DNA from: Bradyrhizobium diazoefficiens
GTDB lineage: Bacteria; Pseudomonadota; Alphaproteobacteria; Rhizobiales; Xanthobacteraceae
Assembly (NCBI RefSeq): GCF_016599855.1
Contig: NZ_CP067041.1
Location: 2,480,001 to 2,544,000 of the forward strand
DNA: 64,000 nucleotides
Reading direction: 5' to 3'
A program made the translations under genes and the position numbers. A model generated the notes under the pieces. It worked only from the letters and a program-made list of their open reading frames with translations. It was not told where the DNA came from and made no database searches. Within the stretch, counting starts at the first letter, position 1. Every line of letters begins with the position of its first letter. Shown one piece after another: positions 35,261 through 43,049 of the stretch.

Positions 35261-35285
35261 GGCCCGCGAGAAGTCGCGGGTCTTT
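35261..35285 (+). terminator. Intrinsic terminator after paaK
   Basis: CCCGCGA (35263-35269), loop GAAG, TCGCGGG (35274-35280) form a perfect 7-bp GC-rich stem, which can extend with GG/TC pairing, followed by TCTTT. It lies between paaK and the oxidoreductase start and overlaps that gene's leader. The tail is short, so readthrough or attenuation is possible. Confidence 0.75.
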
Positions 35286-35288
35286 CCG

Positions 35289-36290
35289 ATGTCGCCAGCC
35301 GATACCAAAGCCGTCGAGGCGCGTTGCGTCCGCCTCAATGCCAAAGCCGAGAACGCCGCGGCGCTTGCACCGGTGGTCGAGCATCGTACACTGACGCGCG
35401 GTCCGGACGATCTCCTGATCGAGGTGAAGGCCGCCGCCGTCAATCCGTCCGACGTCAAGGCCGCGACCGGTCTGATGCCCTATGCCGTGTTCCCGCGCAC
35501 GCCCGGCCGCGACTACGCCGGTGTGGTGATCGACGGGCCGGCCGGCACAATGGGGCGCGAGGTGTTCGGCTCGTCCGGCGATCTCGGCATCCGCCGCGAC
35601 GGCACGCACGCAACCCATCTCGTTGTCGAGCTTGCGGTGGTGGAGAAGCCGAAGTCCGTGTCCTGGGAAGAGGCGGCCGGCATCGGCGTGCCCTTCGTCA
35701 CCGCTATGGAAGGCTTTCGCCGCGCCGGTCTGCCGAAGAGCGGCGAGACCGTGCTGGTGTTCGGCGTCAACGGCAAGGTCGGTCAGGCCGCGGTGCAGAT
35801 CGCGACCTGGCAGGGCGCGCGCGTCATCGGCGTGGTGCGCAAGGCGGAAGCCTACGAAGGTCACGCCAACGCGCCCATCGAGGTGATCGACGCCTCCGCG
35901 ACCGATGTCGCCACGCGCGTACGCGAACTGACGGGCGGCAGTGGCGCCGACATCGTTTTCAACACGGTCGGCGATCCTTACTTTCAGGCCGCGCACAAGT
36001 CGCTCGCGCTGCGCGGCCGCCAGATCCTGATCGCCGCGATCGAGCGCATCGTGCAGTTCAACATTCTCGAGTTCTACCGGGGACAGCACACCTATGTCGG
36101 CATCGACACGCTCGGCCTGTCGTCGGTCGCGACCGGCGCGGTGCTGCGCGACCTCGGTCCCGGTTTTGCGAGCCGTCATCTGAAGCCGTTTCCGATCAAG
36201 ACGAATGCGATCTATCCGCTCGAGCGTGCGAAAGAGGCTTATGTTGCGGTCGCCGGCTCGTCGCGAGAGCGCGTGATCCTGAAGCCGTAA
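35289..36290 (+). CDS. Zinc-independent quinone oxidoreductase-type alcohol dehydrogenase (MDR family)
   Basis: A 333-residue medium-chain dehydrogenase/reductase. The start at 35289 (MSPADTKAVEARCVRLNAKA) is just after the terminator; an upstream frame lies inside paaK. The N-terminal GroES-like domain has VNPSDVKAATG and PGRDYAGVV (about 75-83). The Rossmann domain has FGVNGKVGQAAVQIA (about 158-172), the GxxGxxG-like nucleotide motif. The structural-zinc Cys cluster of true alcohol dehydrogenases is absent, so a quinone reductase or enoyl reductase reaction is more likely. It follows paaK closely but may be uncoupled by the terminator. Confidence 0.9.
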   Translation: MSPADTKAVEARCVRLNAKAENAAALAPVVEHRTLTRGPDDLLIEVKAAAVNPSDVKAATGLMPYAVFPRTPGRDYAGVVIDGPAGTMGREVFGSSGDLGIRRDGTHATHLVVELAVVEKPKSVSWEEAAGIGVPFVTAMEGFRRAGLPKSGETVLVFGVNGKVGQAAVQIATWQGARVIGVVRKAEAYEGHANAPIEVIDASATDVATRVRELTGGSGADIVFNTVGDPYFQAAHKSLALRGRQILIAAIERIVQFNILEFYRGQHTYVGIDTLGLSSVATGAVLRDLGPGFASRHLKPFPIKTNAIYPLERAKEAYVAVAGSSRERVILKP

Positions 36291-36292
36291 CC

Positions 36293-37348
36293 ATGGATTC
36301 TACCCAACTCGTCATTCTCGCCGGCCTCGTCATCGGCCTCGTCTATGGCTCCGTCGGCCTGCTTAGCGGCTTCTGCCTGATGAGCAGCATGCGCGGATGG
36401 TTGGTGGAGGGAGATGGACGGCTGGTGCGAACCTACGCGCTGGCGATTGCGGTTGCGATCACCGCGAGCCAATTCCTTGCCGGCAATGGCATGGTCGATC
36501 TCGGCAAGTCGATCTACCTACAACCAACCTTTTCGGCGCCGGTGCTTTTCCTGGGCGGCCTGCTGTTTGGCTACGGCATGGTGCTGTCGAACGGCTGCGG
36601 CTCGCGAGCGCTGGTGCTGCTCGGCCGCGGCAATCTCCGTTCCTTTGTTGTCGTGATCGTGCTTGCTATCGCTGCACAGATGACGCTGAAAGGTCTGATC
36701 GCGCCGGCGCGCATTGCGCTGGTTCAGGCGACGCAAACCACGGTTAATGCGAATTCGCTGCCGTCGCTACTGGCGTCGCTCGGTCTTGCCGAAGCCGTTT
36801 CGCACATGCTGGCCGTCGCCGTGGTCCTCGTCGCGCTGATCCTGTTCGCGTTCGCGCATCCGGCGTTCCGCCGCTCGCCGGGCCAGATCGCGGCCGGAAT
36901 CATCGTCGGTCTTCTCGTCGCCGGCGGCTGGTATGTGACCGGCTATCTCGGCGCCGACGACTTCAATCCCGTCGCGGTGACCTCGCTAACCTTCATCGCG
37001 CCGATCGCGGATGCCCTGCAATACGCGATGCTTTCGACCGGCCTGACGCTCAATTTCGGCATCGCGACTGTTGGCGGGGTCTTTGCCGGCAGTCTGGTCA
37101 CCGCGCTCGCCACCGGCCGCTTCCATCTCGAGGGCTATTCATCGCCCCGCCATATGCTGCGTTCGGCCGGTGGCGCCGCGCTGATGGGCATCGGCGGCGT
37201 GATGGCGTTTGGCTGCTCGATCGGGCAGGGGCTCACGGGTATGTCGACGCTCGCGCTGGGCTCGTTCATTGCTGTCGCCGGCATCCTGCTCGGGACGGCG
37301 GCAGGCCTGCGAGGTAGCTTGCGCGTTCAGCCGCTCGCGGTGGCCTGA
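36293..37348 (+). CDS. YeeE/YedE family sulfur-compound transporter
   Basis: A 351-residue integral membrane protein with about nine to ten helices. The start at 36293 (MDSTQLVILAGLVIGLVYGS) is 3 bp after the oxidoreductase stop. Conserved family features are the short Cys motifs SGFCLMSS (about 23-30), SNGCGSRALVLLG (about 98-110) and AFGCSIGQGLTG (about 303-314). Known YeeE proteins import thiosulfate through such Cys residues. Its stop region overlaps the converging exporter gene by 22 bp. No TusA-like gene is next to it. Substrate is inferred from the family. Confidence 0.92.
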   Translation: MDSTQLVILAGLVIGLVYGSVGLLSGFCLMSSMRGWLVEGDGRLVRTYALAIAVAITASQFLAGNGMVDLGKSIYLQPTFSAPVLFLGGLLFGYGMVLSNGCGSRALVLLGRGNLRSFVVVIVLAIAAQMTLKGLIAPARIALVQATQTTVNANSLPSLLASLGLAEAVSHMLAVAVVLVALILFAFAHPAFRRSPGQIAAGIIVGLLVAGGWYVTGYLGADDFNPVAVTSLTFIAPIADALQYAMLSTGLTLNFGIATVGGVFAGSLVTALATGRFHLEGYSSPRHMLRSAGGAALMGIGGVMAFGCSIGQGLTGMSTLALGSFIAVAGILLGTAAGLRGSLRVQPLAVA

Positions 37349-38244
37349 CGGCGCAGCAGGCGGTCGCCGAGCGTCGCAAGACCAATGCCGGTGACGATCA
37401 GCGCGGCGGCGATGACGAGGCTCATGTCGATCGGCTCACCCAGCAGAATCGCGGCGCTGGCGATGCCGACGAGCGGCGTCCCGGTGGTGCCGAGCGCCGT
37501 CGTCAGCGCCGAGATGCTCTTGTTGACCATCGACATCGCCCAGTAGGCCAGCGCCGTTCCGATCAGGCCGGAATACAGGAACAGCAAGACGAGCCTCCAT
37601 GACCATTCCGCGTGCGGCAAACCATCCGTGATCACCGCCGCCCCTGTCAGCACGATCGTTGCCACGAGCACCTGCCAGATCAGCAGTTGGAGCGGGGAAG
37701 CGATCCAGCGATGCGCGCGGATGTAGATGATGTTCGCGGCCCAGAAGATCGCGGCCAGGACGACCATGCCGGCGCCCAGCACAACATTCGCATTGGTCCA
37801 GTCGATCGATGCGGGATTCAGGATCACGGCGAGGCCGATCAGTCCGAGCAGGGCGCCCGAGAGCTTTGGCGCCGTCAGCCTATCCTTCCCCAGCAAGGGT
37901 GCGGCTATGGCGACCCAGAGCGGCGTCGTGTAGCCGAGCACGATGGCCTTGCTCGCAGGCAGGAAGCGCACGCCGGCCGCAACCAGGACCGAGAATAGCG
38001 TCATGTGCAGCAGCGCCACGCTCAGGACTACCGCAATGTCGCGCCGTTCCGGAATCACCAGGTTTTTGCTCAGTCCGAGGATCACAAACAATCCGGCCAG
38101 CGCGATCCAGCTCCGGATCGCCGAAGTCCACAGCGGCGGAAGGAATTGCACGAGCTGCTTCGTCATCGACCAGTTCACGCCCCAGGCCAATACGACGATG
38201 AGGAACAGGCCGACGGCCGTGCGGGAAGACAGGGAAGAGTTCAT
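37327..38244 (-). CDS. EamA/DMT family transporter
   Basis: A 305-residue transporter with ten predicted helices in two EamA repeats (roughly 8-140 and 155-290). The start at 38244 (MNSSLSSRTAVGLFLIVVLA) is preferred to a codon at 38325, which would run over the operator region. The VVLAWGVNWSMTK segment (about 17-29) and YTTPLWVAIAAPLLGKDRLT (about 100-119) are characteristic. It is divergent from a MocR-type regulator with matching half-sites in between, so it is probably its target. DMT transporters often export amino acids or metabolites. The substrate is not known. Confidence 0.91.
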   Translation of the reverse strand: MNSSLSSRTAVGLFLIVVLAWGVNWSMTKQLVQFLPPLWTSAIRSWIALAGLFVILGLSKNLVIPERRDIAVVLSVALLHMTLFSVLVAAGVRFLPASKAIVLGYTTPLWVAIAAPLLGKDRLTAPKLSGALLGLIGLAVILNPASIDWTNANVVLGAGMVVLAAIFWAANIIYIRAHRWIASPLQLLIWQVLVATIVLTGAAVITDGLPHAEWSWRLVLLFLYSGLIGTALAYWAMSMVNKSISALTTALGTTGTPLVGIASAAILLGEPIDMSLVIAAALIVTGIGLATLGDRLLRRQATASG

Positions 38245-38289
38245 CGCAAGATCCTTGAAGCAGTCCGCTACGGTGGATAGCATCCGGAT

Positions 38290-38333
38290 TGGCACCTGAA
38301 AAAGTGCCAGATTGGAGAACATCAAGGTGCCAG
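38290..38333. promoter_or_regulatory. GTGCCA half-site cluster between EamA exporter and MocR regulator
   Basis: TGGCAC (38290-38295), spacer CTGAAAAA, GTGCCA (38304-38309) form an inverted repeat. A second direct copy, GTGCCAG, is at 38327-38333, 23 bp after the previous GTGCCAG (38304-38310). MocR/PdxR regulators are known to bind mixed direct and inverted half-sites about two helical turns apart. The third half-site overlaps the probable GTG start of the regulator, consistent with autoregulation. Confidence 0.65.
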
Positions 38334-39775
38334 TTTCCGAGGCGATGATTTCTGCCCTGATCGACCTGAAGCGGACCGACGATGAGGGATTGGCGGCTCA
38401 ACTGACGGGTCAGCTTCGAGGCCTGATCGCGACCGGCCGCATTGGCAAAGGCCGTGCGCTACCGTCGAGCCGACGGCTCGCGAGTGAGATCGGTGTTTCG
38501 CGCAACACCGTGACCTATGCGTTCGAGCAGCTCGCCGCCGAGGGATATATCGAGGCGTCGCACGGACGTCGTCCTGTGGTGACAGTCGACGGCGGTGAGC
38601 GCATCGAAGGAAGGGGCGCCGTCCCTTCAAGCGTCCGCTCTGTCAAGCCGCAGTTCTCGCCCTGGGCTTCGAAGCTCAAGCAGACTGACTGGCCGATGTC
38701 CTACCAGGCTCCGCTCAAGCCATTGCGTCCGGGGCATGGAGATGCGCGCGAGTTTCCGAACGAGATCTGGGCGCGCTGCCTGCGCCGCAGTGCCGTGCGC
38801 GCCGCCAGGCGTGAGCTCGGTCCGGTCAACCGCATACGCCTGTGCGAGGCGCTGGCGCATTATCTGGCGACGAGCAGAGGCGTTCGCGCCACCGCGGAGC
38901 AGATCATGATTCTCCCGAGTGCGCAGGCGGCGCTGACCTTGATCGCGGCTGTTCTCATCACGCCGGGCGACGAGGTCTGGGTCGAGGATCCCGGCTATCC
39001 CGGCGCCGCGGCGGCCTTCCGTGCCTCCGGCGCACGCGTGACGGGCATGAAGCTGGACGAACAGGGCATGCAGCGGATCCCTGGAATCGCTGCGCCAAAA
39101 CTCATCTTCATGACGCCATCGCACCAGCATCCGACCGGACGGCTGATGTCGCTGGCGCGCCGGACCGAATTTCTTGGGCTGAGCAGGCCCGGCAAAACGT
39201 GGATCGTCGAGGATGATTACGACGGTGAATTCCACTACGACAGCCGGCCGGTGCCGGCCTTGCAGGGGCTCGATGCCCATGGCCGCGTGTTCTATGTCGG
39301 CACCTTCTCGAAGGCGATGACGTCTGATATCCGGCTCGGCTATCTCGTCGTGCCGCCCGCGCTGGTCGGTACCCTGGAGATCGCGCAGCGGCACATCGGC
39401 TTGATCGCTTCCAGCCACATCCAGGAGGCCCTCGCCGAGTTCATTGCCGACGGGTCTTTCCTCGCGCATCTGCGCCGGATGCGCCGGCTCTATCACGCGC
39501 GTCGCGATCACCTCGTCGCGGGGCTGGAGCGTCATCTCGGTGAGGTGCTCTCGGTCGAAGTGCCCTCGGGCGGCATCCAGCTCGTCGCTCGGCTCAAGCG
39601 AGGGCGCGCCGATCAGACGGCGGTGAAGCGGCTGGTCGAGGCAGGCGTCGAAACGCGCGCTCTATCCAGCCTAGCGCTCGGCCGGCCGCGCGATCATGGC
39701 CTGCTGCTCGGCTTTGCGGCCTGGCGCGAGAGCGAGATCAGTGCAGCGGTGCGAACGATGGCGTCGTGCTTCTAG
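38327..39775 (+). CDS. MocR/PdxR-type GntR regulator with aminotransferase-like domain
   Basis: About 482 residues. The N-terminal winged helix (about 20-85) has LPSSRRLASEIGVSRNTVTY and FEQLAAEGYIEASHGR. The C-terminal fold-type I aminotransferase-like domain (about 125-480) has the PLP-Lys region YVGTFSKAMTSDIRLGY and the DDYDGEFHYDSRP motif. Such proteins sense PLP or a PLP adduct. Start is uncertain: GTG at 38327 with GGAG ten bases upstream is preferred, while TTG 38312 and ATG 38345 are alternatives in the same frame. Divergent from the EamA exporter with a clear half-site cluster, so it probably controls that exporter. Confidence 0.92.
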   Translation: MPVSEAMISALIDLKRTDDEGLAAQLTGQLRGLIATGRIGKGRALPSSRRLASEIGVSRNTVTYAFEQLAAEGYIEASHGRRPVVTVDGGERIEGRGAVPSSVRSVKPQFSPWASKLKQTDWPMSYQAPLKPLRPGHGDAREFPNEIWARCLRRSAVRAARRELGPVNRIRLCEALAHYLATSRGVRATAEQIMILPSAQAALTLIAAVLITPGDEVWVEDPGYPGAAAAFRASGARVTGMKLDEQGMQRIPGIAAPKLIFMTPSHQHPTGRLMSLARRTEFLGLSRPGKTWIVEDDYDGEFHYDSRPVPALQGLDAHGRVFYVGTFSKAMTSDIRLGYLVVPPALVGTLEIAQRHIGLIASSHIQEALAEFIADGSFLAHLRRMRRLYHARRDHLVAGLERHLGEVLSVEVPSGGIQLVARLKRGRADQTAVKRLVEAGVETRALSSLALGRPRDHGLLLGFAAWRESEISAAVRTMASCF

Positions 39776-39779
39776 CGCG

Positions 39780-41003
39780 CTAGTCTACGGTCTTGGTTAC
39801 GATGCGGATCTCGGAAGTCAGCGTCCGGTGCACCGGGCATTTGTCGGCGATTTCCATCAGCTTCTTGCGCTGCTCGGCGTCGAGCGCGCCGTCGATTGCG
39901 ATGCCGCGCTCGATCTGGTCGAGCATGCCGTCCCGCGTCTCGCACTCCGCGCAGTCCTTGGCGTACACCTTGGAATGCTTCAGCGTGACGGTGACGCGGT
40001 CGAGCGGCAGCGATTTGCGGTCGGCATAGAGGCGCATGGTCATGGAGGTGCAGGCGCCGAGGCCGGCGAGCAGGAAGTCATAAGGTCCGGGACCGGCATC
40101 CTCGCCGCCGGCGGCGACCGGCTCGTCCGCGACGAGACGGTGCGGCCCGACGGTGATGATCTGGTTGAACTTGCTCTTGCGTGTCTCCTGCACCACCACC
40201 TTGCGAAGTTCTTCGGCGAGATCCATCGCCTTCACAGGCTTTGCCGTGTCGACATAGCGGCTGGCCCAGGCCGCAATCACGTCTGCCGCGTAAAGCGCGT
40301 CCGCTGGTTTCGTCAGCAGATGATCGGCGTGATCGAGCGAGACGAAGCTCTTGGGGTGCTTCGCCGCAACGAAGATCTTGGTCGCGTTGTCGATGCCGAC
40401 GGTATCGTCGACGGGCGAATGCATCACCAGGAGTGCCTTATGGAGACCAGTGATGTCCTTCATCAGCTCGTGCTCGGCGATGTCGTCGAGGAACTCACGC
40501 TTGATCCGGAACGAGCGTCCTGCGAGCGAGACCTCGACTTCGCCCTGCGCGCGGATGCTGTCGAGATGCTCTCTGAACAGATCGGTGACATGGACGGGAT
40601 CGGACGGCGCGGCGATGGTCACGACCGCCTTGGCTTCCGGAATTTTTCCGGCCGCCGCAAGGATCGCCGCGCCGCCAAGGCTATGGCCGATCAGGATCGA
40701 TGGCGCTTTGTGGGTGCTGCGCAGATGATCGGCGGCGCGGACGAGGTCCGCGACGTTGGAAGAAAACGTCGAATTGGCAAACTCGCCTTCGCTAGAGCCA
40801 AGCCCGGTGAAATCGAAGCGCAGCACCGCGATGCCTTTGGCGGCGAGCGCAACCGAGATGCGCTTGGCTGCCAGCGTGTCCTTGCCGCAGGTGAAGCAAT
40901 GCGCGAATAGCGCGAAGGCGACGGGCTCGCCATCGGGCAGCTCCAGCGCCGCCGCGAGCTGATGTCCGCCTTCGCCGGTAAATTGAAAACGTTCCGTCGG
41001 CAT
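39780..41003 (-). CDS. Bifunctional alpha/beta hydrolase / OsmC family protein
   Basis: A 407-residue fusion. Residues 1-260 form an alpha/beta hydrolase with the oxyanion region FALFAHCFTCGKDTLAAKRI, the nucleophile elbow LIGHSLGGAAIL (about 102-113) and a late His in DHADHLLTKP. Residues about 275-407 are an OsmC/Ohr-type peroxiredoxin domain with the two redox Cys in AGLGACTSMTMRL and AKDCAECETRDG. OsmC-type domains reduce organic hydroperoxides. The fusion suggests one protein that hydrolyses an ester and detoxifies a peroxide, perhaps of a lipid, but this is inference. It converges on the MocR gene, 4 bp apart. Confidence 0.94.
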   Translation of the reverse strand: MPTERFQFTGEGGHQLAAALELPDGEPVAFALFAHCFTCGKDTLAAKRISVALAAKGIAVLRFDFTGLGSSEGEFANSTFSSNVADLVRAADHLRSTHKAPSILIGHSLGGAAILAAAGKIPEAKAVVTIAAPSDPVHVTDLFREHLDSIRAQGEVEVSLAGRSFRIKREFLDDIAEHELMKDITGLHKALLVMHSPVDDTVGIDNATKIFVAAKHPKSFVSLDHADHLLTKPADALYAADVIAAWASRYVDTAKPVKAMDLAEELRKVVVQETRKSKFNQIITVGPHRLVADEPVAAGGEDAGPGPYDFLLAGLGACTSMTMRLYADRKSLPLDRVTVTLKHSKVYAKDCAECETRDGMLDQIERGIAIDGALDAEQRKKLMEIADKCPVHRTLTSEIRIVTKTVD

Positions 41004-41028
41004 GGGCTTCCCCCGTTCTTGCTTGAAC

Positions 41029-41691
41029 CTAATCGCCTGAATAGCGCTGCTCGGCCCAAGGGTCTCCGCGGTTATGGTAGCCGCGGACTTCCCAGAAGCC
41101 CGGTGCGTCCTCCGTCACGAATTCGATGGCCTGGAGCCATTTGGCGCTCTTCCAGAAATAGAGATGCGGCACCACCAGCCGCACCGGGCCGCCATGCTCG
41201 TCCGGCAGCGGCTGGCCGGACCAGCTATGGGCGAGCAGCGAATCCTCGGCGGCAAAATCGTCCAGCGCAAGGTTCGTGGTGTAGCCGTCATAGGAATGCA
41301 GCACGACGAAGCGCGCATCCTCGCGCGGCTGGCAGGCCGCCAGCAGCTCACGCGTGGCGAGCCCTTCCCATTCATTGTCGTAGCGCGACCACGTCGTCAC
41401 GCAATGGATGTCGGAGGTGAACCGGTCCTGCTTCTGCGCAGTGAACTCGGCGAAAGTCCAGAACACGGGATTCTCGATCGCGCCGTAGACGTCGAGGCGC
41501 CAGCGCTCGCGCGAGACCGGCGGCACGACCCCGAGGTCGAGCACCGGCCAGTCTTTTGTCAGATGCTGGCCGGGCGGCAGGCGCTGATCCTCCGATCGCG
41601 TGACCTTGCCCGTAAGAAAGCGGCCCTCGCGCGCCCATTTCTCCTTGGTGCGCGTCAGCTTGCTGTCGGATGGCTCGTTGTGGTCGTCCAT
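41029..41691 (-). CDS. Sulfite-oxidase-like molybdopterin oxidoreductase
   Basis: A 220-residue molybdopterin-binding oxidoreductase of the short YuiH/sulfite-oxidase-like type. The Mo-ligating Cys is probably in SDIHCVTTWSRYDNEWEG (about 93-110), preceded by WRLDVYGAIENPVFW. No Tat or Sec signal is seen (MDDHNEPSDSKLTRTKEKWA), suggesting a cytoplasmic location, unlike MsrP. The C-terminal KSAKWLQAIEFVTEDAPGFWE block is typical. It lies 3 bp downstream of the transporter gene at 41695 and is probably co-transcribed with it. Its physiological substrate is unknown. Confidence 0.9.
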   Translation of the reverse strand: MDDHNEPSDSKLTRTKEKWAREGRFLTGKVTRSEDQRLPPGQHLTKDWPVLDLGVVPPVSRERWRLDVYGAIENPVFWTFAEFTAQKQDRFTSDIHCVTTWSRYDNEWEGLATRELLAACQPREDARFVVLHSYDGYTTNLALDDFAAEDSLLAHSWSGQPLPDEHGGPVRLVVPHLYFWKSAKWLQAIEFVTEDAPGFWEVRGYHNRGDPWAEQRYSGD

Positions 41692-41694
41692 CGG

Positions 41695-43017
41695 CTACTC
41701 GTGGCGGTGCATCGCGGAGGCAGTTTTGGTGTCGCGCATGGTGGAATAGATGATCAGCGACAGGCAGATGATTCCGGCGAGATAGTAGTAGAACCATTCC
41801 TCATGCCCGATGCTCTTGAAGTAGAGCGCGATTGCCGGCGCGGTGCCACCGAAGATCGATACCGTGATGGCATAGGGCAGGCCGACGCCGAGCGCGCGGA
41901 CATTGGTCGGGAACAGCTCGGCCTTCACCACCGCGTTGATTGAGGTGTAGCCGGCCACGAACAGCCAGGCACAGCAGATCAGGATGAACGCTATGAAAGG
42001 CGACTTGGTCTCCTTCAGCGTCATCAGGAGCGGCACGGTCGCGAGCGTGCCGGCGGCGCCGAAGAAGATCAGCAGCGGCTTGCGCCCGATCTTGTCGGAG
42101 AGCGCGCCGTAGATCGGCTGCAGGACGGTCGCGAAGATCAGCGTGCCGAAGATCACGAAGGTGGTCTGGTCCTCGGTCAGCCCGACCGAGAGCTTGACGA
42201 AGGTCTGCATGTAGGTGGTGAAGGTGTAGAACGCCGCCGTGCCGCCGGCGGTCAGGCCGACCACCAGCAACAGCTCCTTGGGATACTTCAGGAGGTTGCT
42301 GATCGAGCCGGTCGGCTTACCCGCCTTCTTGGCTTCCTCGAACGCGTCGGTCTCGTGCAGGCCGCGGCGCATCACGGCGGCAAAGATTGCAAGCGTCGCG
42401 CCGATCACGAACGGGATGCGCCAGCCCCAGGCTTTCAGTTCCTCCGGCGTGAGGAAGACCTTTTGTAGGAGCAGGAGCACGATGATCGCAGTCAACTGCC
42501 CGCCGATCAGGGTGACGTACTGAAAGCTCGAATAAAAACCGCGATGCTTGGGGTCGGCGACTTCGCTCAGGTAAGTGGCGCTGGCGCCGTATTCGCCGCC
42601 AAGGCTGAGGCCCTCGATGACGCGGGCCAGCGCCAGGATTACCGGTGCAGCGAAGCCGATCGTGGCATAGGTCGGCGTCAGCGCGATGATCAACGAGCCG
42701 AAGCACATGAAGACCACTGACAATGTCAGTGAGATGCGCCGGCCGAAATTGTCGGCAATATATCCGAAGAACCAGCCGCCGAGCGGGCGCATCAGGAAGG
42801 TCGCCGCGAACACCACGGCGACGTTCAATTGCTGCACGACGGGATCGTTGCCGGGAAAGAAAGCGGGAGCGAAATAAAGCGCGAACGCCGTATAGGCGTA
42901 AAAGTCATACCATTCGACGAGATTGCCGATCGAGCCGATGAAGATCGCCCTGATCCGCCGCTCGGCGTCGGCGATGTCAAAATGGTCCGGGGCCGGTTGG
43001 GTTCCTTGCTGTGTCAC
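41695..43017 (-). CDS. MHS-family MFS transporter (KgtP/ShiA-like)
   Basis: A 440-residue major-facilitator transporter with twelve predicted helices. The GTG at 43017 (product MTQQGTQPAPDHFDIADAER) is preferred: it has GGAGAGGGG upstream and avoids overlapping the P450 gene, unlike the longer frame to 43164. MHS signatures include GNLVEWYDFYAYTAFALYF (about 29-47), LMRPLGGWFFGYIADNFGRR (about 73-92) and RVIEGLSLGGEYGASATYLS. Such proteins are proton symporters of organic acids (2-oxoglutarate, shikimate and similar). It is 32 bp downstream of the P450 gene and could import that enzyme's substrate. Confidence 0.92.
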   Translation of the reverse strand: MTQQGTQPAPDHFDIADAERRIRAIFIGSIGNLVEWYDFYAYTAFALYFAPAFFPGNDPVVQQLNVAVVFAATFLMRPLGGWFFGYIADNFGRRISLTLSVVFMCFGSLIIALTPTYATIGFAAPVILALARVIEGLSLGGEYGASATYLSEVADPKHRGFYSSFQYVTLIGGQLTAIIVLLLLQKVFLTPEELKAWGWRIPFVIGATLAIFAAVMRRGLHETDAFEEAKKAGKPTGSISNLLKYPKELLLVVGLTAGGTAAFYTFTTYMQTFVKLSVGLTEDQTTFVIFGTLIFATVLQPIYGALSDKIGRKPLLIFFGAAGTLATVPLLMTLKETKSPFIAFILICCAWLFVAGYTSINAVVKAELFPTNVRALGVGLPYAITVSIFGGTAPAIALYFKSIGHEEWFYYYLAGIICLSLIIYSTMRDTKTASAMHRHE

Positions 43018-43049
43018 GTCCGGCCCCTCTCCGTTGGTCTTGGAAAGGC

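Noticed and set aside
35324..36292. N-terminal extension of the YeeE/YedE frame back into the oxidoreductase gene
   Set aside because: The extension is an Arg-rich out-of-frame reading of the dehydrogenase. The membrane protein starts naturally at 36293.
38245..38325. N-terminal extension of the EamA exporter
   Set aside because: It would place coding sequence over the half-site operator and adds no helix; the ATG at 38244 gives the standard family start.
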